Part shown: piece after piece, positions 23,222 through 29,009 of the stretch
Layout: every line of letters begins with the position of its first letter
How positions within the stretch are numbered: position 1 is the stretch's first letter
Source of the DNA: CAZZIQ01 sp964654355
GTDB taxonomy: Bacteria > Pseudomonadota > Gammaproteobacteria > GCF-002020875
Reading direction: 5' to 3'
NCBI GenBank assembly: GCA_964654355.1
Contig: CAZZIQ010000011.1
Span: 1 to 31,174 of the forward strand
Length of the DNA stretch: 31,174 nt
The notes under the pieces: generated by a model
The model's input: only the letters and a program-made list of their open reading frames with translations
Told to the model about the DNA's origin: nothing
The model's database searches: none
Made by a program: the position numbers and the translations under genes

Positions 23222-23521
23222 ATGCGTGTAAAAGCCAAAGCAAAAGGTGGCGTTGTAGACGTCAAGTGCCTGTTCAAGCACCCGATGGAAACCGGTTCAC
23301 GTAAGGACAAGAAGACTGGCCAGAAGATTCCGGCACATTTCATTCAGGAAATCCTGTTTGAAAAGAACGGCAAGGCGGCGGTCACTGCATACCTAAATGG
23401 TAGTGTCTCCACTAACCCATTGGTGCATGTGAAAGTAAAAGGAAACGCGGGGGATACCCTGAAGATTTCCTGGAAAGACAACAAGGGCGAATCCGGCGCG
23501 GAAGAAGTCACCGTCGGTTAA
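23222..23521 (+). CDS. soxZ: SoxYZ partner protein SoxZ
   Basis: The 99-residue protein has the SoxZ pattern KHPMETGSRKDKKTGQKIPA followed by HFIQEILFEKNGK, and the C-terminal GDTLKISWKDNKGESG. It lacks a signal peptide, in keeping with export in complex with the Tat-dependent SoxY. SoxZ forms an immunoglobulin-like partner that shapes the SoxY carrier arm. It has one cysteine, C16, just before the conserved HPMETG segment. The ribosome-binding site is TTAGGAGGA. A perfect hairpin follows 14 bases after the stop codon. Confidence 0.97.
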   Translation: MRVKAKAKGGVVDVKCLFKHPMETGSRKDKKTGQKIPAHFIQEILFEKNGKAAVTAYLNGSVSTNPLVHVKVKGNAGDTLKISWKDNKGESGAEEVTVG

Positions 23522-23534
23522 CGCAATAAAAGAA

Positions 23535-23557
23535 ATGGCCCTGCTTTGCAGGGCCAT
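23535..23557 (+). other. Perfect hairpin between soxZ and soxA
   Basis: ATGGCCCTGC-TTT-GCAGGGCCAT (23535-23557) is a perfect ten-base-pair inverted repeat. It is followed by GCTATTTC rather than a T-run. It resembles an mRNA 3'-end stabiliser or partial terminator more than a full terminator. It lies 25 bases before the soxA start and would set soxYZ message levels above soxAX. Confidence 0.75.
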
Positions 23558-23581
23558 GCTATTTCACCAGGAGGATAAGTC

Positions 23582-24433
23582 ATGAAGAAATTCGTGCATA
23601 TGCTGGCAGCGGCGAGCCTTGCAGTTTCTGCAGGTGCTGTAGTTGCTGCAGACCACTCGGATAAAGCGCCTGAAGAAATTCTTCAGAGCTTGATCGATAA
23701 GACGGGTTCTAAGTATCTCGGCCAGAGTGAACAGAACTTGATGATGATGGAAGACAACCCTGCCCTCTATGTGGGTGAGGATGGCGAGAAGCTGTTCAAG
23801 ACTGCGCGCGGTCCGAACAATGTTTCGCTTGAAGGTTGTGACTTCGGCAAGGGCCCGGGCGTACTCAAGGGTGCGTATGTCGAGATGCCACGTTACTTTG
23901 CAGATACGAAGAAGGTGATGGACCTAGAGAGTCGTTTGGTTCATTGCATGGTGACATTGCAGGGCTTTGATAAGAAAGATAACGCTGTGAAGAAGCGTCA
24001 TGGCTCCGGTTCGGATGTCATGAAGCTGTTGACCTACATCGCGATGCAGTCCAATGGCATGCCATGGAACCCATCCATGTCGCATCCAATGGAGAAAGCC
24101 ATGCGTGATGCGGGTGAAGTTATTTTCTACCGTAAAGCCGGCCCGATGGATTTCAGTTGCAATACCTGCCATGGCGAAACTGGCAAGCGCATCCGCGCCT
24201 CCGTACTGCCAAATGTGAATGAACCTGAGGAGTGGACTAAGGCGATTTCTTGGCCAGCAGAACGTGCGGGTCATAAAAACGTACGTAGCACACAGCATCG
24301 TCTGCGTGGTTGTGTCTGGCAAATGCGCCACCCAGGCTTGGTGAATGGCGGTGAAGCCTCGATCGCATTGGGTTCTTATTGGACCGATGCAGCACGTGGG
24401 CAGCCGGCGATTTTGCCGGACCTGAAGCGCTAA
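23582..24433 (+). CDS. soxA: Sulfur oxidation c-type cytochrome SoxA, monohaem type
   Basis: The 283-residue precursor starts with a Sec signal (MKKFVHMLAAASLAVSAGAV, cleavage near residue 22). SoxAX couples thiosulfate oxidatively to the SoxY cysteine. One haem motif, CNTCH, is at 193-197, and C244 in RLRGCVWQMRHP is the position of the modified cysteine axial ligand in known SoxA. The N-terminal haem of dihaem SoxA proteins is absent: only C86 and C122 remain, likely a disulfide as in other monohaem types. CAGGAGGA precedes the ATG. soxX follows after 24 bases. Confidence 0.96.
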   Translation: MKKFVHMLAAASLAVSAGAVVAADHSDKAPEEILQSLIDKTGSKYLGQSEQNLMMMEDNPALYVGEDGEKLFKTARGPNNVSLEGCDFGKGPGVLKGAYVEMPRYFADTKKVMDLESRLVHCMVTLQGFDKKDNAVKKRHGSGSDVMKLLTYIAMQSNGMPWNPSMSHPMEKAMRDAGEVIFYRKAGPMDFSCNTCHGETGKRIRASVLPNVNEPEEWTKAISWPAERAGHKNVRSTQHRLRGCVWQMRHPGLVNGGEASIALGSYWTDAARGQPAILPDLKR

Positions 24434-24457
24434 TTGCTGACGCACAAGGAGATGAAC

Positions 24458-25192
24458 ATGAAGAAGAGAAACTCCCTTGCGGTCGCAGCGGCCGCTTCTC
24501 TGCTCGCTTTCGCAGGTGTTGCGATGGCGGACTATAAAGGTGGTCATGGCGATGATGTCGCGAAGACTGTCGCTGCAGCTAAGAAGCTGAATGCAGCCAA
24601 TGTTGATTACACGGCGATGAGCCCAGAAGATCTTGCTGAGCACATTCTGTTCAACACCAAAAGCTACAAGCTGGATGTGAAGGTTCAGGAAGGCGGTGAG
24701 GCAGGTCAGCGTTTGGTGCAGGATGAGTTACAGAAGATCTGTACTCCGCTGCGCGGTAATACACCGGATGCTGCAACTTTTGCCAAGATCAATGAGATGG
24801 CAAAGGCCACGATCAAGTATCCGGAAGGCGGCATCAAGCTCGGCGACTGGAAGAAGGGTCGTGAGCTGGCATGGTCCGGTTTCGGCTGGCGAACAGGTCA
24901 TAAGAACGATGATCACAGCAAGAAGGAGCCGGGTGGGAACTGCTACAACTGTCACCAGCTGGCTACCGATCGTACTGGTGGGAACATCGGTCCGGAGCTG
25001 ACCGGTTATGGCAAAACCCGTGGTACTAGTGATGCGATGCTGAAGTATGCCTATGAGGTGATCTACAACCCGCATAGCTACTTTGCGTGCACCAATATGC
25101 CGCGCATTGGCGCCAATGGTTTGCTGACTCAGGAACAGATCAGCCATGTGATGGCTTATCTGTTTGATCCGGAATCCCCGGTGAATCAGTAA
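24458..25192 (+). CDS. soxX: Sulfur oxidation c-type cytochrome SoxX
   Basis: The ATG at 24458 is seven bases after AAGGAG and gives 244 residues; an ATG at 24452 abuts the ribosome-binding site and is less likely. A Sec signal covers about residues 1-24. The single haem motif CYNCH is at 162-166, followed by GNIGPELTGYG and the CTNMPRIG segment, whose M214 is the expected axial ligand. About 135 residues, including C95, lie between the signal and the haem domain, making this a long SoxX compared with short forms. It pairs with SoxA as the SoxAX cytochrome. The gene ends at a double-hairpin region. Confidence 0.95.
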   Translation: MKKRNSLAVAAAASLLAFAGVAMADYKGGHGDDVAKTVAAAKKLNAANVDYTAMSPEDLAEHILFNTKSYKLDVKVQEGGEAGQRLVQDELQKICTPLRGNTPDAATFAKINEMAKATIKYPEGGIKLGDWKKGRELAWSGFGWRTGHKNDDHSKKEPGGNCYNCHQLATDRTGGNIGPELTGYGKTRGTSDAMLKYAYEVIYNPHSYFACTNMPRIGANGLLTQEQISHVMAYLFDPESPVNQ

Positions 25193-25205
25193 GCGGTAAC
25201 GCCTT

Positions 25206-25225
25206 TGATCACTCCTGAGTGATCA
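25206..25225 (+). repeat. Inverted repeat after soxX
   Basis: TGATCACT-CCTG-AGTGATCA (25206-25225) is a perfect eight-base inverted repeat, seven bases before the stem of the following terminator. It could be an RNA hairpin that stabilises the sox message, or a DNA operator for the cyd-like genes downstream. The sequence does not decide between these. Confidence 0.6.
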
Positions 25226-25231
25226 CTATAG

Positions 25232-25265
25232 GGCCATCGGTACTTTTGGTGCCGATGGCCTTTTT
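25232..25265 (+). terminator. Intrinsic terminator after soxX
   Basis: GGCCATCGG (25232-25240) pairs with CCGATGGCC (25252-25260), with further pairing inside the loop, followed by TTTTT. It ends the sox operon only about 20 bases before the cydA-like start, so the cyd-like genes probably have their own promoter or depend on read-through. Confidence 0.9.
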
Positions 25266-25273
25266 CTTTGCGG

Positions 25274-25279
25274 TATAAA
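25274..25279 (+). promoter_or_regulatory. -10-like element six bases before the cydA-like start
   Basis: TATAAA (25274-25279) is six bases before the ATG at 25286. Transcription from such a -10 would begin at or next to the start codon, giving a leaderless message. This fits the lack of a Shine-Dalgarno sequence. No good -35 was seen; the terminator stem occupies that position. Confidence 0.35.
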
Positions 25280-25285
25280 AGACGG

Positions 25286-26545
25286 ATGAGTTTGGATAGT
25301 ACGGTGTTACAGGGCGCGTTCATCGCGTCTTTATTTTTGCTGTTGCACATGTTGGTGCTGGGCCTCGCCTTTTTGTTGGCGTTGATGGAAACCTTGTGGG
25401 TGATTACGGGGCGTCCGGTTTATCACGATATGACCCGCTACTGGGGGCAGCCCTTCGCGATTCTATTTGGCTTGATGCTCGCCAGCCTGATTGCGTTGGT
25501 TGTTCAGCTGGGGACGCATTGGAGTCCCTTTGCCCATATTGCAGGGGAGCCCTTTGCCATTGCCTGGGTGGTCGCGCTGTTGGGTGGCTTTATGCCCGCA
25601 GCGATTCTGTTTGCTTTATTTCAACAAGGCTGGACGCGGCTGACACGCAGTGAGCATCTCACTGTAACGTGGGGTTTGGCGCTGACGGTCAGCATTGCTT
25701 TGCTGGCTGAAATGGCGGCTTGGAATCTTCTACAAGATCCATCGGCAGCCCGCATGCATAGCGGCACACTGCGCCTGCAGCTGACCGATCTTGCCCAGCT
25801 GTTTGGTGAACAAGCGCAAATGCGTTTTTTACATCTGACGGGGGCGGCCTATGTCTGGGTGGCGCTGACCATGATGGCGGTGAGTGCGCATTGGCTCTTG
25901 CAGGGGCGTGACCTTGCGTTTGCCCGTCGCAGCTTTGCTTTGTCGGCGGGGTTTGGTCTCGCCGCAGTGCTCGCGGTTTTGGTCGTTCGCATGACGGACC
26001 TCTATCCTTTTGTATCCGATGCTGAGGTCCTGAGCTATAGCGCCTTCGCCGAAGCACGAGCGCTGGCGCAGGAGCTGCCGCAAGGGCAGGATGGGACAAC
26101 GATTGCCTTGCCGGACACCCGTTTGCTCTATGCCTTTCGGATCATGACCGGCTCGGGTTTTGTTTTGCTGTTGTTGTTTGTAGCCGCGTTTTTGTTTTGT
26201 CATCGCCGCCAGGCCTGGGAGCGGCGCTGGCTGTTGCGCATCATTGCGTGGTCATGGCCCTTGCCGTTGCTCACGATTGCGGCCGGGTGGGTGTTTTCCG
26301 AAGCGGGCCGCTCGCCGTGGATGATTACCGGAATTCTCCCTTTTGAAGCAGCGCAAACGGTATTGCCTGTGTCCAGCGCTAGCTTCTCGCTCGCAGCGTA
26401 TTTGATGTTCCTGGGCTTGCCGACCGTGCTGGGCCTGCTCTTGATTGGGCGCATGTTTCGCCAGGGGCCGAGTCTGTTAGCGACTGGGCGTTATCACTTT
26501 GAAGTCGGCATCCAGACCAGCTGGCTTGAGACGAAATCGCGCTGA
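25286..26545 (+). CDS. Divergent cytochrome bd-type oxidase subunit I (CydA-like)
   Basis: The 419-residue membrane protein aligns by eye with E. coli CydA (about 520). Kept are H21 (haem b595 ligand in LHMLVLGLAFLLALMET), DMTRYWGQPFAI, H183 and M287 (b558 ligands, in RFLHLTGAAYV and FRIM), GRDLAFARRSF, and E339 with GRSPW (E. coli GRQPW). Lost are glutamates of the MEFQFG and LAIEG segments (here V72 and A93). The quinol-binding Q-loop is cut to about 45 residues (240-285) and lacks the KxxxxE lysine. It is therefore a bd-family haem protein but perhaps not an ordinary quinol oxidase. A TTG at 25268 is a less likely start. It overlaps the cydB-like gene by one base. Confidence 0.85.
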   Translation: MSLDSTVLQGAFIASLFLLLHMLVLGLAFLLALMETLWVITGRPVYHDMTRYWGQPFAILFGLMLASLIALVVQLGTHWSPFAHIAGEPFAIAWVVALLGGFMPAAILFALFQQGWTRLTRSEHLTVTWGLALTVSIALLAEMAAWNLLQDPSAARMHSGTLRLQLTDLAQLFGEQAQMRFLHLTGAAYVWVALTMMAVSAHWLLQGRDLAFARRSFALSAGFGLAAVLAVLVVRMTDLYPFVSDAEVLSYSAFAEARALAQELPQGQDGTTIALPDTRLLYAFRIMTGSGFVLLLLFVAAFLFCHRRQAWERRWLLRIIAWSWPLPLLTIAAGWVFSEAGRSPWMITGILPFEAAQTVLPVSSASFSLAAYLMFLGLPTVLGLLLIGRMFRQGPSLLATGRYHFEVGIQTSWLETKSR

Positions 26546-27666
26546 TGGAAGGCCTTGCAGGATTCTTGCACCCAGAAAACCTCATGCTGTTGTGGTGGGG
26601 GCTGCTCGGGGTATTGGTGTTGGGCTTCAGTTTAGGCGAGGGCGCGAATCTGGGTATTGCGATGGCGCAACCCTTCCTCGCGCGTAGCGAAGAAGAGCGC
26701 CGCGTCTTGCGTAATGCGATCGGCGGTTCGTGGGCGGTGCATCAATTATGGCTGTTGCTGTTGTTGGTGAATCTGTTGGCGGCTTGGCCGCAGGTGTTTG
26801 CGACTGCCTTGGCGCAGTGGCATGCGGTATGGGTGGTGTTGGCATTGGCGTTTCTCTTACGCGCGATGGCGTTTGAGTTGCGTAACCGTGCACAGGAACG
26901 CGGCTGGCGCGCAAGTTGGGATTGGGCGTTGTTCACCTCGGCCATCATCCCGGCTTTTTTGTTGGGTGTCTTGGGCGGGAATCTGTTCTTGGGATCGAAC
27001 TTCCGCGTAGTCGACGGCGAAGCACTGCTGTGGACGGGCGGCTTATTGGATTTATTCAACCCCTTTGCGTTGTTGGTTGGGGTGCTAACAGTTTGCTTGG
27101 CTTTGCTCCATGGTGGCTTACATTTGTTGGGGGTCACGGTGTATCCGTTATACGACCGCTCGCGCCGACTGGTGATGGTGCTGAGCGCAGCCTCACTGTT
27201 GCTGTTGTTGGTGTTGAGCCTGTGGCTTGCGTTAGGCATCTCAGGCTTTTATCTCAATGACGGGCGAATTCAGAATGAACTGGGTGCGTGGGTGTGGCGC
27301 TTTGCCCAAGATCCGTTATGGATGTTGCTGCCGGTGGTGATGTTGGCGGCATGGGCCATGGTGTTGTGGATGACGTGGGAAGATCAGTTCCGCAGCGCGC
27401 AGCGTTATGCCGTGTTGGGAACGGCAGCGTTGTTGGCGTCCGGAGCGATCAGCCTCTATCCCTTCTTATTGCCATCGCAGTTGGATCCAGCCAGTAGTTT
27501 GTTGGTTACCAGCGACGGCGTACGCCCAAGCATTCTTGCCTTGTTGATTGGGTTGCATTTGATTCTGTTGCCGCCGTTGTTGCTGTTGATCGCATTGTTG
27601 CAGCGGCGGATGCGCGGTCGGCTCACGGTGGCTTCGCTGCGCCGCAATGCACGCACGCTGTATTAA
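26545..27666 (+). CDS. Divergent cytochrome bd-type oxidase subunit II (CydB-like)
   Basis: The 373-residue protein has about nine hydrophobic segments and follows the CydB layout: WWGLLGVLVLGFSLGEGANL, ERRVLRNAIGGSW, GGNLFLGSNF, LDLFNPFALLVGVLTV and a C-terminal RRNARTLY tail like that of E. coli CydB. Several acidic residues are changed. E. coli TDGFDMG is GEGANLG here (E32, N35), and HWDGNQVW is SWAVHQLW, so the aspartate linked to proton uptake is A64. Its ATG overlaps the cydA-like stop (TGATG), showing coupled translation. Low-identity homologues are usually named cytochrome d ubiquinol oxidase subunit II; the real acceptor and donor are unproven. Confidence 0.85.
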   Translation: MEGLAGFLHPENLMLLWWGLLGVLVLGFSLGEGANLGIAMAQPFLARSEEERRVLRNAIGGSWAVHQLWLLLLLVNLLAAWPQVFATALAQWHAVWVVLALAFLLRAMAFELRNRAQERGWRASWDWALFTSAIIPAFLLGVLGGNLFLGSNFRVVDGEALLWTGGLLDLFNPFALLVGVLTVCLALLHGGLHLLGVTVYPLYDRSRRLVMVLSAASLLLLLVLSLWLALGISGFYLNDGRIQNELGAWVWRFAQDPLWMLLPVVMLAAWAMVLWMTWEDQFRSAQRYAVLGTAALLASGAISLYPFLLPSQLDPASSLLVTSDGVRPSILALLIGLHLILLPPLLLLIALLQRRMRGRLTVASLRRNARTLY

Positions 27667-27684
27667 TGGAGCTAGGAGAGATAG

Positions 27685-27801
27685 ATGGGATACGCACTTT
27701 GGTTGTTCGGCGTCTTAGCGGCGGGTTTCGCTACGTTGCTGCACGTGCTGTGGTTGGAGGCACGCGAATGCTTACCCCAGCAAGACGATCTACCGCGTTG
27801 A
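27685..27801 (+). CDS. Small CydX/CbdX-like membrane subunit
   Basis: A 38-residue open frame encodes MGYALWLFGVLAAGFATLLH followed by VLWLEARECLPQQDDLPR. It has one membrane segment with the W-x-L-G-x-L-x-A pattern and the WLEA ending characteristic of CydX/CbdX accessory peptides (E. coli CydX begins MWYFAWILGTLLA). These peptides stabilise the haems of bd oxidases. It lies 18 bases after the cydB-like gene with an AGGAGA ribosome-binding site, and a terminator follows. The presence of this subunit supports the view that the three genes encode an assembled bd-like complex. Confidence 0.85.
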   Translation: MGYALWLFGVLAAGFATLLHVLWLEARECLPQQDDLPR

Positions 27802-27835
27802 TTGGATGCTGTGTTGGCGGATAACCGCGCACAAA

Positions 27836-27861
27836 AAAACGGCCTCTTGCGAGGCCGTTTT
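27836..27861. terminator. Bidirectional terminator between the cyd-like genes and the globule-protein gene
   Basis: CGGCCTC-TTGC-GAGGCCG (27840-27857) has an A-run on its left and TTTT on its right. It can therefore terminate both the cyd-like transcript on the plus strand and the convergent gene on the minus strand, whose stop is 20 bases away. Confidence 0.9.
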
Positions 27862-27881
27862 AGTCTCCTCCAGAAGCAGTT

Positions 27882-28259
27882 TTACTGCCCTGGCGGTGCC
27901 ATCGGCGGCGCCATCATTGGCGGCATACCCGGCTGGCCGTAGCCATACGGAGCATAGCCATATGGCGGATAGTACGGGGCACCGTAACCACCACCATAGC
28001 CATTGCCACGACCTGCCCAGTCACCGCGCATGTCGGTGTTTGCGGAGCCCTTGCCGCGGACGCTCATATCAAAGTCGCCCGAGCCAGAACCGGTACCGGC
28101 GCCACGGCCGCTACCATCACCTGAGCCATAGCTGCTGCCTTGGCCTTGGTTATCGCCACCACCCCATGGGCCGCCAAATTGTGCTTGAGCGGTACCAAGT
28201 GCGAGTGCGGATGCTGCCGCAATGCCGGCAGCGAGTAAGGTCTTTTTCATTGAGTTCAT
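27882..28259 (-). CDS. Secreted Gly/Tyr/Pro-rich protein, probable sulfur globule protein
   Basis: The 125-residue precursor has a Sec signal (MNSMKKTLLAAGIAAASALA, cleavage after ALGTAQA near residue 26). The mature part is low complexity: FGGPWGGGDNQGQGSSYGSG, then DFDMSVRGKGS, GRGNGYGGGYGAPYYPPYGY and a Met/Pro tail (PGMPPMMAPPMAPPGQ). It has no cysteine. This composition and the GDFxM...GxGxGYG pattern resemble the envelope proteins of periplasmic sulfur globules in purple and colourless sulfur bacteria. A GGAGG site five bases before the ATG sets the start. Position beside a Sox system without SoxCD supports the call. Other Gly-rich exported proteins remain possible. Confidence 0.7.
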   Translation of the reverse strand: MNSMKKTLLAAGIAAASALALGTAQAQFGGPWGGGDNQGQGSSYGSGDGSGRGAGTGSGSGDFDMSVRGKGSANTDMRGDWAGRGNGYGGGYGAPYYPPYGYAPYGYGQPGMPPMMAPPMAPPGQ

Positions 28260-28294
28260 CACATCCTCCAGTTGTTTTGTTGTGAGGAAGGCTG

Positions 28295-28323
28295 ATAGTG
28301 CGAGTGCAGAATGGTCTTGTCAA
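28295..28323 (-). promoter_or_regulatory. Promoter of the putative sulfur globule gene
   Basis: Read on the minus strand, a perfect TTGACA (28323-28318) is followed after 17 bases by CACTAT (28300-28295). The -10 is weak but the -35 and spacing are ideal. It would give a leader of about 30 bases before the ATG at 28259. A strong, separate promoter fits a highly expressed structural protein. Confidence 0.6.
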
Positions 28324-28463
28324 GCTTTTGAATAGGCATAAAAGTATTAGTAATCAGTCATTTGCCAATATATTCGCAGGTCATTTTTGTATGTGTCGTT
28401 TTACTTCAGCGCGGAAGGAACAGGAACGTGGCCGCTGAATGCGAATCGGGGTACGCTGCGCGC

Positions 28464-28997
28464 ATGGCAGTACAGACTCCTGAACCGATCATTCCATGGA
28501 AATGGATTGGCCTCGTAGGCGTGGCCTTCTTCGCGATGCTTGCGTTGTTTATCCCAATGAACATGGCGATGAAGAAGATGAGCGCCGACATGAATCGTAT
28601 TGGTACCGGAATGAATTCGGTGTCTGCGGATTTCGGTCAGATGAGTGGTTCGATGCAGACCATTGCTGGTGATGTGACTGGGATCGCGCAGGGTATTGCC
28701 GGGATGGATCGGAACTTCACTGCGATTAATCAAGATGTTTCCGCAATCCAGCAGGATGTTCAAGCGGACCTTGCGGCGATTCGTGAAGGACTGAGCAACA
28801 TGCGTAGCCAGACGGGAAGCATGACTGAAGACGCGAACGGATTGAGCGACAGCATGCAAAGCCTGGATGGTTCTGCCGGTCGTTTAAGCGGGTACACCAC
28901 CCAGATCCGGGGCGATGTCCAAGGCATGATTGGGCGTTTCCAAGAACCTTGGCGGATGATGAGCGACCAACCACCGCCGATGCTGCCGCGCTGGTAA
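28464..28997 (+). CDS. Membrane-anchored, probably coiled-coil protein of unknown function
   Basis: I do not recognise this 177-residue protein. After a short N-terminus (MAVQTPEPIIPWKW) comes one membrane segment (about residues 14-32, IGLVGVAFFAMLALFIP). A long Met-, Gln-, Ser- and Asp-rich stretch follows, with hydrophobic residues at heptad-like intervals (FTAINQDVSAIQQDVQADLA, IREGLSNMRSQTGSM), suggesting a periplasmic coiled coil. The tail is Pro-rich (SDQPPPMLPRW). It has no cysteine. The ATG at 28464 follows a TACGCT six bases upstream (possible leaderless start); a GTG at 28428 behind GGAAGGA is an alternative start. It lies divergent from the globule-protein gene and 12 bases before sucC. 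Confidence 0.65.
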   Translation: MAVQTPEPIIPWKWIGLVGVAFFAMLALFIPMNMAMKKMSADMNRIGTGMNSVSADFGQMSGSMQTIAGDVTGIAQGIAGMDRNFTAINQDVSAIQQDVQADLAAIREGLSNMRSQTGSMTEDANGLSDSMQSLDGSAGRLSGYTTQIRGDVQGMIGRFQEPWRMMSDQPPPMLPRW

Positions 28998-29000
28998 AAT
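28995..29000 (+). promoter_or_regulatory. Extended -10-like element before sucC
   Basis: TGGTAAAAT, with TAAAAT at 28995-29000, overlaps the stop codon of the preceding gene and lies nine bases before the sucC ATG. TG at the extended -10 position could offset the lack of a -35. No Shine-Dalgarno sequence precedes sucC, so a message with a very short leader is likely if this element is used. Confidence 0.5.
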
Positions 29001-29009
29001 CCCGCGCCC

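Noticed and set aside
27806..28285. Plus-strand open frame opposite the Gly-rich protein gene
   Set aside because: It is Ser/His/Arg-rich, spans the bidirectional terminator, and has no plausible start; the minus-strand frame has signal peptide, ribosome-binding site and promoter.
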